The notes beneath the pieces are model-generated. The model did no database searches and had not been told where the DNA came from. It saw only the letters and a program-made list of their open reading frames with translations. The position numbers and the translations under genes are program-made. Shown one piece after another: positions 11,001 through 20,542 of a DNA stretch of 64,000 nt (position 1 is its first letter; each line of letters opens with the position of its first letter). The DNA is from Gavia stellata (taxonomy: Eukaryota > Chordata > Aves > Gaviiformes > Gaviidae): positions 111,864,334 through 111,928,333 of the forward strand of contig NC_082595.1 in assembly GCF_030936135.1 (NCBI RefSeq), in the 5' to 3' direction.

Positions 11001-12447
11001 AGACATCAGCTCTGCCCTAAGTCCCTAAACCAACTAATTAACCCACAACCAAAGCACCAAACTTTACTAGGAGCAGTTTTCTTTCTGCAAACGAAGCAAA
11101 AGCCAGGATCCTAGCCCTTGGGTATCAGTTATTCCTTACCTGTTTGCAGACAGTAGTGCCAAGAAGCTGATTTATTCCCCTACAGAAAACATCCAGCCTG
11201 GAGGAGCTGTGTGATCAGGTGCCTGGGAGCAGTCAGCTCCTCAAAAGCCATAAAGAACATTTTGGTAGCCTGAGCAGGCAGCACGAGAAGCACGTTCAGG
11301 GTCACACTAGGTCCCTCCAGCCCCAGTTCTGCCCCTGACTGGTACAGATACTGTTTAGGGAAAGCAGAGGAGTCAGCTGCTATCAGCCATCAAGAGATAA
11401 ACATCACCTGCCACATCTTTGCCCACTCACTTTGTCCTGCAAGATCCTTCCATATTTTCTTGTCAACAGCGAGGCATTTGTCTGCCCCAAGGGAGTCCTC
11501 ATGCTGTCAGCAGTTTAACAGGACTACATTTATTTAGCAAACAAAAAAGGGCAGCACTTCAGAACAGAACCTGGCTGAGAGAAGAAATAACACCCCGGAG
11601 AAGAGCTAGGACATTCACCACAGCAGGAAGAAGAGAAGCTCCTGAGGAAACCCTGACTAAAGCCAAACCTGGGAGGGGTGGGATTCCCCCAGCAACCTCC
11701 CAGTGCCCTCGAGGAAGGCACTAAGGGCCGGATCCACATTTTCTTCCCTCAGGCGCTATACTGCGGTATCCGCGGCTGGAGCACAGTCATGCGGGCTCCT
11801 TCTGAAGGAACCGGACAGGGGAACGGGTGTTCCTCAGCAGCCGGATCACGGAGGGACCCGCCCCATAGAGAGAGGGAACGCTCTGGGGCCTGGTGGGCCC
11901 CTGGGGCAGCCCCCGAGCGGGACCGCGGGCCGGGCCCTGCCCACCGCCCACCCGTGACGGGGCGGAGAGGCACGGTGAGCCCCGCGCCGGGCCTGCCCCA
12001 GAGCGGCGGTGCGCAGGAGCCCGGGCACGGAGGAAACCGCTAACAACGGGCGCCGCCATGACACCCGCCGAGAGCTGCGCGCGGGGCGTGCGGTCCCGCC
12101 CCTCTCCAAGGCCAATAAACCCACGCAGCCAATAAAACCCGGCGTTAGGGCGCGACGCCCCGCCCCCGACGCTGTCAATCCTCCACTCGTTCCAACCTCC
12201 CGCATTGCACCGCACGGCACGGCCTGCCCCTGATTGGCTCTCGCCGGCCAGCACAGCCACCAATCCTCGGCCTCTCTATAAGGGCGGCCGCCTGCACCAG
12301 GCTCCCCATTGGCTAGCTGGCCTGCCTGCCACCGCCCGCTCGCCAATCGCAACGCCTCACCTTGCCCACCTCCGCGTTGCCCATGGAGATGACTTTAATC
12401 CGCAGCGACTTGCGCGTCTCCTTCCGCTTCGGCGGATTCGCCTCCAT
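4947..12447 (-). CDS. DNAJC27: DNAJC27 (Rab-like GTPase with C-terminal J domain), whole coding span
   Basis: Seven coding exons on the minus strand: 12447-12361, 10893-10811, 10262-10193, 7935-7771, 7311-7189, 6636-6476, 5079-4947. They join in frame to 822 bases, or 273 residues plus stop, the human length. Residues 17-185 form a Rab-type G domain: P-loop GNAEVGKSC at 23-31, switch II as DMAGHP (71-76), NKID at 134-137 and SAQ at 164-166. Residues 217-273 form a J domain with HPD at 245-247. The protein ends in Ile-Lys with no prenylatable cysteine, so it is not a lipid-anchored Rab. The family (RBJ) is linked to nuclear MEK/ERK signalling; the HPD motif predicts Hsp70 coupling. The start lies in a GCC-ATG-GAG context in a CpG island and matches the human N-terminus. 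Confidence 0.97.
6476..6636 (-). CDS. DNAJC27: DNAJC27 coding exon 6
   Basis: Residues 177-230. It covers the last G-domain helix, a variable linker (KRPPSSMGVGF), a helix rich in Arg and Lys, and the start of the J domain (DSWDILGVKPGAT). The final codon is split 2+1 at a GTGAGG donor. Confidence 0.95.
7189..7311 (-). CDS. DNAJC27: DNAJC27 coding exon 5
   Basis: 41 codons, residues 136-176. It begins with the ID of NKID and contains FETSAQTGEGINEMFQ, the G5 box and following helix. Acceptor CTAG with a weak pyrimidine tract, donor GTGAGG. Confidence 0.95.
7771..7935 (-). CDS. DNAJC27: DNAJC27 coding exon 4
   Basis: Exactly 55 codons, residues 81-135, from VRNEFYKDTQG through GPHGNMENIVF to CANK, the first half of the NKxD guanine-specificity motif. 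Acceptor GCAG, donor GTGGGC. Confidence 0.96.
8537..9079 (-). mobile_element. CR1 LINE fragment, 3' end, minus strand
   Basis: The minus strand encodes the C-terminal end of CR1 ORF2. A 114-codon open frame from 8966 to 8622 contains LSSLEKRRLRDVLIALYSFL, QGRFRLGIRKHFFTERVVKHW and NRLPREGVDG, all characteristic of CR1. The element ends in the family's A/T-rich terminal repeat (TAGAATAGA on the plus strand near 8540). Upstream, the frame is broken by stops near 9020, so this is a dead 5'-truncated copy of about 540 bp in DNAJC27 intron 3. It supports an avian or other reptilian source. Confidence 0.93.
9080..9740. other. AT-rich intron sequence around the CR1 tails
   Basis: This stretch is clearly AT-richer than the rest of the DNAJC27 introns. 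It has TTATAATT-type motifs and no open frame of note. It may be an old unclassified transposon, but I see no terminal repeats that prove this. Confidence 0.35.
9372..9436 (-). mobile_element. Second, very short CR1 3' tail
   Basis: About 65 bases repeat the extreme 3' end of the element at 8537, from the TAGAATAGAA tail through GGAAGGGACCTACAACAATC to CAGTCCAACTG. It lies in the same orientation about 290 bp away. It could be an independent, severely truncated insertion or a duplicated tail. Confidence 0.8.
10193..10262 (-). CDS. DNAJC27: DNAJC27 coding exon 3
   Basis: Completes codon 57 and encodes residues 58-80, including REIKVNIFDMAGHPFFYE. The switch II sequence is DMAGHP in place of the DTAGQE of classical Rabs, a hallmark of this family. 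Acceptor TTTCAG, donor GTAAGG. Confidence 0.95.
10811..10893 (-). CDS. DNAJC27: DNAJC27 coding exon 2
   Basis: Encodes residues 30-57: SCIIKRYCEKRF, then the switch I stretch around KYLATIGIDYGVT. Acceptor CAG, donor GTAAGT; the last lysine codon is split 2+1. Confidence 0.95.
11787..12059 (-). other. 90-codon ORF in DNAJC27 intron 1, function unknown
   Basis: A minus-strand frame opens with ATG in a GTC-ATG-GCG context at 12059, just downstream of the CCAAT cluster. It begins MAAPVVSGFLRARAPAHRRS and is arginine rich with few acidic residues early on, resembling a mitochondrial presequence. I recognise no family. G+C-rich DNA yields such frames easily, so it may be chance or an alternative first exon. 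Confidence 0.2.
12112..12347. promoter_or_regulatory. Cluster of six CCAAT boxes with a TATA-like motif
   Basis: CCAAT occurs on the plus strand at 12112, 12129, 12260 and 12343, and inverted (ATTGG) at 12233 and 12308. A TATAAGG lies at 12277-12283 on the plus strand. NF-Y binds CCAAT, and clusters usually sit just upstream of start sites. Here the cluster is inside DNAJC27 intron 1, immediately after exon 1. It may serve an antisense transcript, a second leftward start, or DNAJC27 itself. Confidence 0.5.
12361..12447 (-). CDS. DNAJC27: DNAJC27 coding exon 1
   Basis: Encodes residues 1-29, from MEANPPKRKE to the P-loop lysine (GNAEVGK). It ends in phase 0 at a GTGAGG donor. The basic segment before the first beta strand is typical of the family. 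Confidence 0.95.
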
Positions 12448-12601
12448 GGCGGGCCGGGGCGGCACGGGCCGGGCTGGGCCCGGTTGAGGCGGCGGAAGAA
12501 GGGAGGGAGCGAGCGCGGCGGGCCCGGGGCCGCCTCACCGCCTTGCGCCTCCGCTCGCGCGAGACTTCCGCCCCCCCCCCCTTCAAGCCCCAGCGCGAAG
12601 T

Positions 12602-12611
12602 TCTCGCGAGA
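12602..12611. promoter_or_regulatory. DNAJC27: TCTCGCGAGA palindrome
   Basis: A perfect ten-base TCTCGCGAGA lies about 155 bp upstream of the DNAJC27 ATG. This element is known as a methylation-sensitive activator of CpG-island promoters bound by BANP. A related CTCGCGCGAGA lies nearby at about 12554. The position fits a core promoter element of DNAJC27. Confidence 0.65.
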
Positions 12612-12659
12612 TGAGGCGAGAACGTTGGCGCGCGCCGCTCTGCCAGGCGCCGTTACCGC

Positions 12660-12673
12660 CCAGCAGGGGGCGG
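12660..12673 (+). promoter_or_regulatory. CTCF-like core motif
   Basis: The plus strand reads CCAGCAGGGGGCGG, matching the CTCF core CCASYAGRKGGCRS at every position. It lies just upstream of the DNAJC27 promoter and could mark a domain boundary between DNAJC27 and EFR3B. Confidence 0.5.
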
Positions 12674-12850
12674 CAGCGAGGTGCGGTGGGGGGGGCCAGG
12701 CCTGGGCCAGGCCCTGCCCGCCCTCGGGGCGGCTCTGAGGTACCGTAGGGAAGGGACGGGCCCGGGCGGGGTCCCCGCCCTGCCCCGGGGAGCCGGCACC
12801 GGCAGGGCCTGCCCTCTCACCCCTGCCCTGTCCCTGCATCTCCAGGGGCT

Positions 12851-15800
12851 CAAAAGCAGCACCACGTAGCCTCATATTGTCCTGCCCGGCCCTGGGGGCT
12901 CCCAGGCTGTCCCGCTGTCCCTGTGGGCCGAGCTGTGAGGGGGTGTGTGGCCCTGGAGAGCTCCAGGTAGAGCGGTTGGGGGTTACAGCCCCTGTTCCCA
13001 GTGACTTGCTGCATGGCCATGGGGAGGTGTTTCCCCCCAGCCTGGGACCCCGCTCTCTTGCTTCAGCCAGGTCCCTGCAGCATCAAGAATAGGCCAGGCT
13101 GGGGAGGTTGGGCTGGATGCAGCTCACAACCTTCCTGTTTCTGGGGGTTTGGATGGAAGATACTGGTTTGGTCTTGGTTTGGAGCTGTTGGGGTCAGCGT
13201 TGAATCTGTTCTTGGGAGCGGGGGGGAAATGGGCCCTCCTCAAGGATGGACACCTCATGAAATAGGTTCTTGAGGGGAGGACGTTGCTGGTTGCTGAGAC
13301 AGGTGGCCTTAGGTGACACCGGAGCTGGCAGTGGCCGCATGGCACCCAGGACACGGCCCACAGGGTCTGAGCAGAGGGGGCCGTCCCTGTGCAGGAGCTA
13401 GCTTGGGGCAGGGCCATCGACGGGGACCCTCATTGTAAACAATGTCCTTATTTGCTCCTTGTAGCCCAGCAAGATCCTGTCAAGAAGGGAAACTTTTACA
13501 TCATGCCTCGAAGAAAAGGTACCAGGAGGGGACACATGGCTGGGGGTTTTGAGGGCCTCTTCACAGGGGGGTCACAGCCACCTCTCGGCAAGGAGATCCT
13601 CAGGCAGGGCCCACATGGTTTGAGCATCTCTCAGCTCTCTGGGGACTTGACAGAGATGGACTTGGGAGGGGGTTTCCTCAGTTGAGATGCCCTGAGCCTC
13701 GGGATCCTGTGACCCCCCTGCCATTTTTCTGCTGGGAGCATGTGTGTGGCTGGTGAGAGGCCCGGTCTGGAAGTGGAGGTGGCAGAAGTGGGTGCTGCGG
13801 CTGTGTGGGGTGTCACTAGTGTGTGCTATGGACTAGGGACTCTGGCTGTTGAGTCCTCAACACCTCTTCTGGCTTCCTTCTGACTGGCAAGGAGAAGCTG
13901 CTTTTTGACAGGTCTGTTATGGGCTGTTTGGGATCTTCTGCCTCATTATCTGGTCTCATAAATCTTTGCCAAAAGAGTCCTGCCATTATCCATCTCTGGG
14001 CATTTTATGGCTCCAGCTCTGTTCTTCATCTTCATGTCACCTTATCTTTAGCTTTGTTCTTCTTTGTTATCTTCGGTTTGTTCTTCATCTTCCCTCTGTC
14101 TGGCCGTTTGATGAAACCAGGCATACATCTCTGTGCCAATTTAAGCTGATTCCTTTAACCCTTCCTCCACGGGTCCTATGCATCCACGTACAGACATTCC
14201 TAGTCATATGGGTGTTACTGTTTCTTACAAATCTTTCTGGCAGCTGATTTGGTGAATTCAGCCCTCCCTCCTTGAGGTGCTGGCAGGGAGGGGGGACTTC
14301 TCTGAGCAGCTCCTCGCTGTGGCCCAGGGCACTGTCCCCCCTCCCAAGCCATCAGGGATCCTACCTGCTCAGCAGCAGCGTAGGAATGGGCTTATAATTC
14401 CCACTGCCATGCAGGAGGCAAGTGCTGCCTTGCCCCGATCCCAGCAGCATGAGAGAGATGAGGTTGGGGTTTTTCATCCTGGGCCAAGTGTGTTCTTTAG
14501 TTTGCTTGGAAAAGAGGCAAAAGAAAGAAGGTAATTTTTTTTCCTCCTTGTTTTGCTACCAGATATAAAGCTCTGTGTGGGGTTTTCTCTGGGTTGGGAG
14601 GAACAGAGCCCCTCCGTGCCTGGACAGGAGGACGAGGGGTATAGCTTAGCATCGTGCCAACTTCTTCACCGGGTTTGGGCAGGATAAGGGCTTACAGCAG
14701 TCCTGCTGACTTACAGGTTCAGGATATGGTAACAGATACCAGACGAGCAGCTTTAGGGATAAACAATTTATCTCTAAATAACAGTACAGTAATAAATACA
14801 GATCAGTAGTGCAATTATCCAGGTCATAATGATAACAAATCCAGTAATTCACTAATACGGGGCTGGATTTAATATCCAGGCGTGCAAAGACTTACATGAC
14901 TGTGGCTATCTAGCAGGCAGGGAGCAGAGCAGAGCTTCTTCTCTGGACAAGCAACACAGACCAGCCAACCAGGCTTGGAGAATCCCAGATTCCCTGATGG
15001 GACTGCCCTTTTTGATTGTTGTGTTGAGAAGCACTATTTGGGCTCGTTAACCCATCATCACATCCCACCTCTGCTCCCATTCCGTGCCAGTTCTGTCCTT
15101 GGCATGCACGGGGCCTGGAAATACTGCTTGAGGCAATGCTAGCCTTGCATTTCACCCCTTGTTTGGTGGGGAAAAGGGTGGTCATCTTGTTGTGGTGGTG
15201 TAAGACCAAGACCCATGGCAACACCTTCCACCTCTATCCCTGGGTGTGTCAGGTGTGGAGGGGAGTTTGGTTGTGGAGCAATGAAGGGTTACATCGAGTC
15301 AATACGGTGGTGGGTTGAGAAACTATCAGAGCAGTGCAGGCCGAAAGCCAAGTACTAATATGTAAAGAGGTAACTAAAAGAAGTAAGAAACTGCTCAAAA
15401 TAAGGATAACACAATGGGATGAAGTAAGACGTTGAAGATCCCTGTAGCGGCAGGGGAGGCCACCCTAAAGGGGGTTCCTACCAGCCACGTTTGACTATTT
15501 TCTGAGCACGTTCCAGGATTTGTGTGACCTGTGGTGGACAGATATTAACATTTGTTGTGCCTGCTCCCTCCCCTGGTTCGATAGTCGATGTAAGGCTGCG
15601 TGCTGTAAAAACTTTTCCATTAGAGATTATGGGTAGGGGGTATGGTTAGTTGACAAGCAATAATTGGAGCAGTATTCTTAAAATCACATCCAGCTAGGGT
15701 AAAGTTACAGATGCACAAATAAACTAATGTAGATAAAGTATGGTTATACATAGCATCAATATCTACAAAAGAATATGAAGATTGTGAGTGCACACAGCTG

Positions 15801-18380
15801 TTCCTGCCACACACAAGTGTTGTCTCAGCGTGTTTATCAGGTGCGTTATGAAATAGCAGGCTCCCCCAACGGAATTAAGGCAGGTATCAGAAGCTCTGAA
15901 GGGATTTCCTTCACACGTGAACCCCAGTCCTGGCTCAGGGACGCAAGTTTCGATGTCTCCTGATCACCAGCCTTTCATTCCCTCCTGACACTCCCTTGGG
16001 TCACCCCTACGGCATTTGGTAACGACATGCGGTCACCATGATTTAGATGTTGCCGTCTGTGTCTCTGCTGAGCCTGGGTTGCTCGTGCGAGTGTAGGCAA
16101 CATTTCTGGTTGATAGAGACTGGAATTTTTTTCCTCCATGGCTGAACTGGCCCTGCCACTGTCACCCTGCTGTGTTTGATGGTCTGGAGCAGCCGTGCAT
16201 GAGGTATGCACGTAAAGCCATGGTGGTGACAGCCTTGCACATGTCCCCTGAGTGTCCCTGTGGCCTACACAGCTTCGCTGGGCTTAGGGAAAGAGCCAGG
16301 GGTATTTGGGCATGAGAGGCAAAGCGTAACTCAGTTTCCCTGTCCCTGAGCCAGGGTGTTGGTGTGCTGTGTTGGTGGTGTGGGAGGTGGGGTGGTGCAG
16401 GGCACAGGGCCATCCTCAGACTTTCTGTTGCGGCAGAATAACTGCGATTCTCATCTGTGGATGTCTGGGCCCCAGGAGGCATTTGGGATGGTCCCGTAGC
16501 CCTTGCAGCCCCCAGCACAAGTACAGACCCTCCCTGAAGCTCTGCAGGGAGCTTCTCTGCACCACTGCAAGGGCTGGGGAGATGGGGCAGGGTGCCATCA
16601 ACCCAAGCTAGTTCCAGGTCAGCCCAGAGCATCAGGGAGATGTGGCTCAGGCTCAGGTGACCTGTTCATTTGCCCGCAGCATCTTCTGGAGCTGGGGCAT
16701 CTCAGGCTGATACCCCTGGAAACACCAGTGCTCCAGCCGAGACACCCACAGGTGCACCCCTTGCAGCTGGAGGGAGGGCAGCGCCTGGCTTTTCGGCAGA
16801 GATCCTCCTCTGTCTGCTGCTGCAAGCGATCCACGTGCGGGCAGCATCGCCTTGCGCTGTGACAGTGTCCCTTCGCCCCGTCCTTGTCCCTCCTGTGCCA
16901 CACACATGCAAGAAATGGCTCCTCATGCAAGAAGTAACGCGGGGAGGTGTGAGAGGTGGTGTGTTGCACGTGGGAACCATCAGGGCAATGGGAACAGCCC
17001 GTCCCCAGGCGTCGTGCAAGCGACGTGGCGAGTGTTGGTGCCAGAATGGATGTGGGTGTGCGAAAGCCAGTGCAAACACCCTGAGGCCGAGCGGCAGTGT
17101 GCAGGAGCAGCCATGGGGGGCTGGCCCATGGGCCTGGGGCCTGGCTCTGCCCTGGGTGCATGGCCGGGGAAGGGATGCACGGCTCCATGCTGGAGACCCC
17201 GCTGCGGTTGCTGCAGCAGCTCCGTGGCCATGGAAACAGCTGCGGGAGAGTGGGGGCATGCGAGGAAGGAGGGAGCAGACTGACCGACCAGCAATGGACT
17301 TGTCTGACAAAGGAGGTGCCTGGGGCGAGCAGCTCCTTGCTGTCCTCCCGGCAGCACGGCTCCTGTCGCAGCTCCAGCTGCCTCTGGGACACTGCCTTTC
17401 CCCAGCGCCGGCCGGCCAACTCCCTCTGAGCCATCCCAGAGAGGGATCCCGGGGCTCAGAGCACAACGGTCCATCTTTGTGTCCCACATGTCCACCCTGC
17501 CAGCCATGCTGAGCTCTGCACAGTGTTTCTGAGCCCTAGGCAGGGACACGGCCGCACGTCCTAAGAGCATCCCAGGCCCCCGAGTGATTCGGCATCCCCC
17601 CTTGCCTGCTGGAGAGGTGAGGGGGACTGTGCTGCACCAGAGAGACGCGCTTGGATCCCTCTGGGCAAGGCTGGAGCATGTTGGGGTCCCCGTTGTGGTG
17701 ATGACAGGTAGGGGCTGAGGGCAGTGCTGGCAGCAGGTAGGGTTTAACTCTTCTCCACCCTTGTCTTGCACCATGAATCACGAGGAGCCACATGCCGGTG
17801 GTGGCCTGGACCCCTGCCCCAACCTCCGTGGACCCATCCTGGACCCTGGCAGGGATGCTTGTGTCCATCCTTGCTCTTTGAGGGCAGAGATTCTGCTGGG
17901 CTTTTCCAGTGGCAACAACTTTTGGGGTTCAAACCAGCCCTAGGTGCTTTGGGTGTGGGCTGGGGGCACCTCGGGGCTTGTCGATGGTGGTGGGGGATGG
18001 CGCTGGCAGCTGAGAGGGGGCTGCCCCCAGGTGCCCAAAGTGGCCGTGGGGGACTTATTTCCTTGGCCACCCTGCAGCACCATCCCGATGACCACCATGT
18101 CCCTTCGTGGCAAGGTGATGGCCTCGCAAATCCCCGTGAGCAAAGGGACGAGGGCTCCTGGGCTGAGGGGATTTGCCATGTCTGCTTCAGGTTCTTCCCC
18201 ATCATCAGGTTTTACTCTGAGGCTTTTAATTCCCAGTAAAAAGGACTTTGTGGCTGCTTCTGGGGCTGGGCCTGACCAGGGACGCTCAGGAGCCCCGTCC
18301 CTCCGCCTGCGACTGCTGCCATGTCCCCCGTGAAAGCCCTCCAGTCCTCGGGGAACATAGCTCTTCATCCAGCTGCTCTG
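12851..18380. other. Intergenic sequence between DNAJC27 and EFR3B
   Basis: No protein gene is supported. Long overlapping frames on both strands at 16.6-17.8 kb are products of G+C-rich sequence. AT-richer blocks at about 14.65-14.9 and 15.3-15.85 kb differ from their surroundings and may be remnants of old transposons, but I could not classify them. A possible short exon at 13465-13518 is listed separately. Confidence 0.5.
13465..13518 (+). ncRNA. Possible exon of a transcript divergent from DNAJC27
   Basis: A 54-base segment is flanked by a good acceptor (CTCCTTGTAG) and a donor-like AAAAG/GTACCA on the plus strand, about 1 kb beyond the DNAJC27 start. A divergent non-coding RNA is annotated at human DNAJC27. 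No conserved protein is evident. Splice-like flanks this short can arise by chance. Confidence 0.15.
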
Positions 18381-18500
18381 GCACCCGGGGAATATGCAAC
18401 ACAGATTAACTCCCGAAATGTTTTAATTAAAACATAATTTCCCTGCGAGGAGGATCGTGAGGCACCAGCTATTGCCTAATTAGATGATCCAACCAGGGGG
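18381..18500. other. AT-rich island in G+C-rich intergenic DNA
   Basis: A compact block with ATGTTTTAATTAAAACAT (an imperfect palindrome) and a CTAATTAGATG homeodomain-type core stands out from the G+C-rich flanks. This is the composition of many conserved non-coding elements. No conservation data are available here. Confidence 0.3.
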
Positions 18501-18904
18501 CTTTGCTGTGCGGGAAGAGACGCAGCAAAAAGCTCTGGGAGGGGGAGAGCTGCGGCAGCCTGGTGCCAGCACCTCCCTGGTCCCCCGGCCCTCCTCAGCC
18601 AAGGTGCGCTGTCACCTCGAGCCTTGTCCTTGTCCCCAGCCATGGCCCAGGGCAGCATCTTTGCTTCGCTGGGTCGCTCGTGCTTGTGACAGGGTCTGGC
18701 ACAGGGAAGGGCCAGACTTTGCTGATGGGTTGGTCTTGCCGTGCGTGGGACACGCCGTGGCTGCAGGGCGGCCATGGGAGGTGTGTGGGGCCCCAGGGCA
18801 CGAGGGGCTCAGGCACAAAGTCCCCTCTGTCGGCCTGGCCAGCTGGGAAAAGAGGTGGAATGGGTCCAAACGGTGGGAAAAAGGTAAATGTAAAGGAGAA
18901 AAGG

Positions 18905-19280
18905 TTGTGCTGTGCCGTGCCAACACCGTGCTGTGCCATACTGTGCCATGCCCTTGTGACGCTGTGCCGTGCTGGGCATTGCTGTGTAGTACTCTGCAGT
19001 GCCATGCTACGCAGTGCCATGCTGTGTTGTGCCGTGCAGTGCCGTGCTGTGCAGTGCTGTGGTGTGTTATGCATGCCAAACCACGCCAAACTTTCCTGTG
19101 CCAGGCTGCGCTGTGCCAAACTGGGCTGTGCCGTGAGGTGCCGCACCGTGCTATGCCATGTTGAACCAGGTTGTGCCGTACTATGCCTTGCTGTGCCGTG
19201 CCTTGCTGCGCCGTACATGCTGTGCCATGCCATGCTGTGCCGTGCCATGCTGCGCCGTGTCATGCCATACCGCGCTATAC
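18905..19280. repeat. Degenerate CTGTGCC(A/G)TG minisatellite
   Basis: About 370 bp of imperfect 5- and 10-bp units built from GCTGTGCCATG and GCTGTGCCGTG variants. Units differ by single substitutions and small indels. The array is open in several frames on both strands, which explains the cysteine- and alanine-rich pseudo-proteins predicted here. Confidence 0.85.
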
Positions 19281-20542
19281 CTTTCTTCCTGCCCTTCTGC
19301 AGCCCCGTGCCCTGACACCTCCTCACGTCCCGGCCCTGCCTGGCACGCCGGGTGCTCCTGCGACATGGCAGCCTTTCGTGCCAGCCGGCTCCAGCTCGAA
19401 AGACGGGGGGCTGTGGCAACAACCGAGGTGGGAACGCCATCGCCTCTGCATGCTGGCTTGTGGCTCCCACTCTCTCCTCCCTGCCTGGGGTGTCAGGCAA
19501 GCTGGGACCCCGCGTTCCCGTTTGTAGTGCTGAGCGGGAGTCGCAGCTTTTGGGAGGTGCCAACAGCAACTGCACAGCTGGATGAAGCATGGGAGACGAT
19601 CAGCACTTACGGCTATGATATGTAGCTGGGTGCTGGTGCGTTGGGAGCACCAGCGCAGTGCCCGTGGCATGTGTGGTCAGGACCACCGACAATGCCGGAA
19701 CCTGGATGGGGTGGCTCCCTGCCTCAGTTTCCCCTTTGGCAGCAGGCCGTTGCTGTGTCGCTTTAGTGCTGCTAAAGGCACTGTGGCAGTAATGCAAAGT
19801 AAAAGCACCTCGGGGAGGTGTCTTCCTTACTCCTCACCCCCTCCAAGCACTCTCAGCCCTTTCCCTGGCGTCCCTGTCTCCCCAGGGCGGTCCGAGCCCC
19901 CCTGTCTCGCTCTCCAGGACTTTCTAGAAGCAGCCGAGCTGACCGGGATCTGTCTGCATTTCCTGCACTGTCCCCCTGCAGCCCTCGCTGCCGGCCGCAG
20001 CCCACCTCCGTATTTTGGGAGCCTGCTGTGGCTCTCACCTGGCCGGGCTCCCACGGCTGGTGCAGCGAAAGGCCGCGGTGTTCACGGTTGCCGCTCGGGT
20101 GGCCGCAGATGCCAGGGCCAGTGCTCCGTGGGCCTGGCAGCGGGATGGGGGGATCACACCTGGTATCTCCTCCCCACGGGGGAAAGCGGGTGGGTGTAAC
20201 ACTCCGGGGTGCTTATTCCCAGGAGGAGCGATGCGAGTAGTGAGCGCGGGGCACTGCAAGCTCTGGAAGGAAACCTCTCTGCTGGGGCTTGGGGTCCTCA
20301 GATGGGGCTTGGGGCTGTCCCACCCGCGGAGGAAGGATGCTCAGGGTCTCACCGGCGTGTTACGGGGGGGACCGAGCGGATGGATGCCGGCTCGCTGGCA
20401 GACCCCAGACGCGCAGGGCAGAGCCGCTACCACCCGTGGCTTTGCCCCCTGCCAGGCTTGTGCGGCCAAGTGTGGGGCAAAGCCTGGGCAGGGTGCCCCG
20501 GGGGGGGCAGGCGGTGCAGCGTGGGGTGGCTGCGGCGTGGGG

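Larger units (their letters stand above)
11750..12850. promoter_or_regulatory. DNAJC27: CpG-island promoter of DNAJC27
   Basis: A CpG-dense block spans the first coding exon, its upstream flank and the start of intron 1. The minus-strand start site should lie between about 12470 and 12620. There is no TATA box at the expected place; the flank instead has GC boxes and a TCTCGCGAGA palindrome, typical of a broadly expressed gene. Confidence 0.8.

Noticed and set aside
15560-15600. GGTTCGATAGTC resembling a tRNA B box
   Set aside because: No matching A box or cloverleaf can be folded around it.
16619-17774. Overlapping frames of 264-280 codons on both strands
   Set aside because: Both strands are open at once, composition is biased and there is no domain, splice pattern or family resemblance.
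18484-19590. Cys/Ala-rich frames of up to 331 codons
   Set aside because: They are translations of the CTGTGCC(A/G)TG minisatellite and its flanks.
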